Assembly (NCBI GenBank): GCA_012511615.1
Contig: JAAZFS010000166.1
Location: forward strand, 1-7,626
Reading direction: 5' to 3'
Source: Elusimicrobiota bacterium
Lineage (GTDB): Bacteria > CG03 > SLGR01
DNA length: 7,626 nt
The notes beneath the pieces were generated by a model that made no database searches, was not told the origin of the DNA, and worked only from the letters and a program-made list of their open reading frames with translations. Made by a program: the position numbers and the translations under genes. Below are positions 6,853 to 7,626 of this stretch, piece by piece (the stretch's first letter is position 1; every line of letters starts with the position of its first letter).

Positions 6853-6869
6853 TTTTGCTTCAAGCAAAA
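6853..6869. repeat. 17-bp near-perfect palindrome, possible operator
   Basis: TTTTGCTT and AAGCAAAA are exact inverse complements separated by a single C. The one-base centre is too small for a good RNA hairpin loop unless inner pairs open, so a protein-binding DNA site is a fair reading. It lies about 60 bases upstream of the candidate DUF1015 promoter. Confidence 0.45.
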
Positions 6870-7005
6870 CATACTTTTCGACTTTGGAATTGAGTAAGCT
6901 TAAGCCTTGTAAAAACCCAGTCGTGAAAATAAGACTCTGTGAAAAGAAAAGCCAATAAGGGTTTGTGACTGGAAAATTTCTAGGTAAAAAATATGCCAAA
7001 CTTAG

Positions 7006-7021
7006 AAATACTCAAATACTC
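7006..7021. repeat. Tandem 8-mer AAATACTC x 2 upstream of a TATAAT box
   Basis: Two exact, directly adjacent copies of AAATACTC are followed by the palindrome TCAATTGA (7020-7027) and by a perfect TATAAT at 7037-7042. No matching -35 is seen for that TATAAT, so if it is an upstream rpsB promoter it would need an activator. The repeats sit where such a protein could bind. Chance is a real alternative in AT-rich DNA. Confidence 0.3.
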
Positions 7022-7209
7022 AATTGATTGAATAGATATAATGTAGCGGAAAAATTTTTTAGCTGGTTTTTTGTGAAAAGCAATTAAAGATTGATAGTAA
7101 TTCCAATTCAAAATCAAAAAAGAGCTTGATACATTTAAAAAAATCAAGATTAGAAGTCAAGTACTTGCCAATCCCTAAAAAATATATTATAAAACCGTCT
7201 GAGATTTTC

Positions 7210-7238
7210 TTGCATATAGAATAAAAATTTATTACAAT
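7210..7238 (+). promoter_or_regulatory. Sigma-70-type promoter of rpsB
   Basis: TTGCAT (7210-7215) and TACAAT (7233-7238) are separated by exactly 17 bases, each close to the consensus hexamers. The start of transcription should fall near 7245, giving a leader of about 38 bases before the rpsB ATG. That is too short for an elaborate ribosomal-protein-binding leader. Confidence 0.7.
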
Positions 7239-7266
7239 CACAACCCAATAGTTAAATGTTGTTTAG

Positions 7267-7272
7267 AAGGAG
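7267..7272 (+). promoter_or_regulatory. Ribosome binding site of rpsB
   Basis: AAGGAG lies ten bases before the ATG at 7283. The spacing is slightly long but usable, and the next in-frame ATG (7298) would be 25 bases away. Confidence 0.75.
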
Positions 7273-7282
7273 AAATTAGTAC

Positions 7283-7626
7283 ATGACAATAGTGACAATG
7301 AAGCAGCTGCTGGAGACCGGTGTTCATTTTGGACATCAGACGAGTGACTGGAATCCTAAAATGGACCCGTATATATTTGCTGCGAGGAATAAGATTCATA
7401 TCATAAACCTCGAGAAGACAGTAGATAAGATAAGGGAGGCTTACTCTTTTGTCCGCGACCGTGTTGCAGCGGGTGATACTGTCCTCTTTGTATGCACTAA
7501 GAGACAAGGAAATGAGATAGTTGTCGAAGAGGCCGAGCGCTGCGGTATGTATTACGTCAACTACCGCTGGTGGGGAGGTATGATGACAAATTTTCAAGCA
7601 ATCACCAAAAGTCTTGAAAGACTTAA
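7283..7626 (+). CDS. rpsB: Small ribosomal subunit protein S2 (5' part, runs off the window)
   Basis: Only the first 114 codons are in the window; the gene continues to the right. S2 sits on the back of the 30S subunit and is needed for binding of S1 and for initiation. The S2 N-terminus is unmistakable: MKQLLETGVHFGHQT (6-20), WNPKMDPYIF, RNKIHIINLEKTV, VLFVCTKRQ, GMYYVNYRW and GGMMTNF near the break. The start at 7283 gives the usual five extra residues (MTIVT) before MKQLLE. Its codons look richer in G and C than those of the neighbours, as expected for a highly expressed gene. tsf usually follows in bacteria but is outside the window. Confidence 0.97.
   Translation, partial: MTIVTMKQLLETGVHFGHQTSDWNPKMDPYIFAARNKIHIINLEKTVDKIREAYSFVRDRVAAGDTVLFVCTKRQGNEIVVEEAERCGMYYVNYRWWGGMMTNFQAITKSLERL

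Larger units (their letters stand above)
6737..7282. other. AT-rich divergent intergenic region between the DUF1015 gene and rpsB
   Basis: These 546 bases are clearly richer in A and T than the flanking genes and hold no gene I can support. Small open frames exist on both strands, including 38 codons from ATG 6842 on the plus strand and 71 codons from TTG 6999 on the minus strand. None has a ribosome binding site or a recognisable product. No tRNA or other known RNA signature is seen. What it does hold is two palindromes (6748-6759, 6853-6869), a tandem 8-mer beside a perfect TATAAT (7006-7042) and the promoters listed separately. It is long for a simple promoter region, so a small RNA or decayed gene remains possible. 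Confidence 0.6.

Noticed and set aside
6842..6958. 38-codon plus-strand frame starting MAGNFASSK
   Set aside because: It has no Shine-Dalgarno sequence before it and no similarity I can name, and it spans the 17-base palindrome. A real small protein cannot be excluded but is not supported.
6784..6999. 71-codon open frame on the minus strand starting at TTG 6999
   Set aside because: It has no ribosome binding site, no recognisable motif, an AT-driven composition, and ends in the candidate DUF1015 promoter.
7245..7282. A structured S2-binding leader for rpsB autoregulation
   Set aside because: With the TTGCAT-17-TACAAT promoter the leader is only about 38 bases and shows no convincing stem. 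It could exist only if an upstream promoter is used.
7059..7597. Minus-strand open frames of 60 and 119 codons over the rpsB promoter and rpsB
   Set aside because: The 119-codon frame lies opposite the unmistakable S2 protein and is its shadow. The 60-codon frame is low-complexity AT-rich sequence with no motifs.

Overview
The window reads as a chromosomal housekeeping region of a low-GC (roughly 40 percent by eye) anaerobe-type bacterium. Five points suggest this: a type-4 Fe-S uracil-DNA glycosylase, a free-standing CoaB ligase, the order priA-def-fmt-DUF116, a DUF1015 gene, and frequent TTG starts. From memory, DUF116 directly behind fmt is common in Clostridia-like and Synergistota-like genomes. 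I cannot assign a phylum from the sequence alone, and an uncultured lineage is possible.

Layout. Bases 35-5377 hold six plus-strand genes packed head to tail, each overlapping the next: coaB (phosphopantothenoylcysteine synthetase), a family 4 uracil-DNA glycosylase, priA, def, fmt and a DUF116 membrane/cysteine-rich protein. The overlaps are 28, 4, 4, 4 and 8 bases, so the block is almost certainly one translationally coupled operon whose promoter lies left of the window. Three of the six genes start with TTG. A 180-base convergent gap follows, with terminator-like hairpins. A DUF1015 gene then runs on the minus strand (5558-6736). Next is a 546-base AT-rich divergent intergenic region with palindromes, a tandem 8-mer and promoters for both sides. 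The window ends in the first 114 codons of rpsB (ribosomal protein S2), which has a good sigma-70-type promoter and ribosome binding site.

How the genes fit together. Def and Fmt are the two ends of the N-formylmethionine cycle: Fmt formylates initiator Met-tRNA and Def removes the formyl group from new proteins. PriA and the glycosylase serve replication restart and base-excision repair. CoaB makes the coenzyme A intermediate phosphopantothenoylcysteine. The DUF116 and DUF1015 proteins have no established function that I know of.

I see no mobile element, CRISPR array, toxin-antitoxin pair or defence system, and nothing that is clearly a new system. The points most worth a second look are departures from family consensus in CoaB, the glycosylase and Fmt, the two uncharacterised conserved proteins, and the palindrome-bearing DUF1015/rpsB intergenic region.
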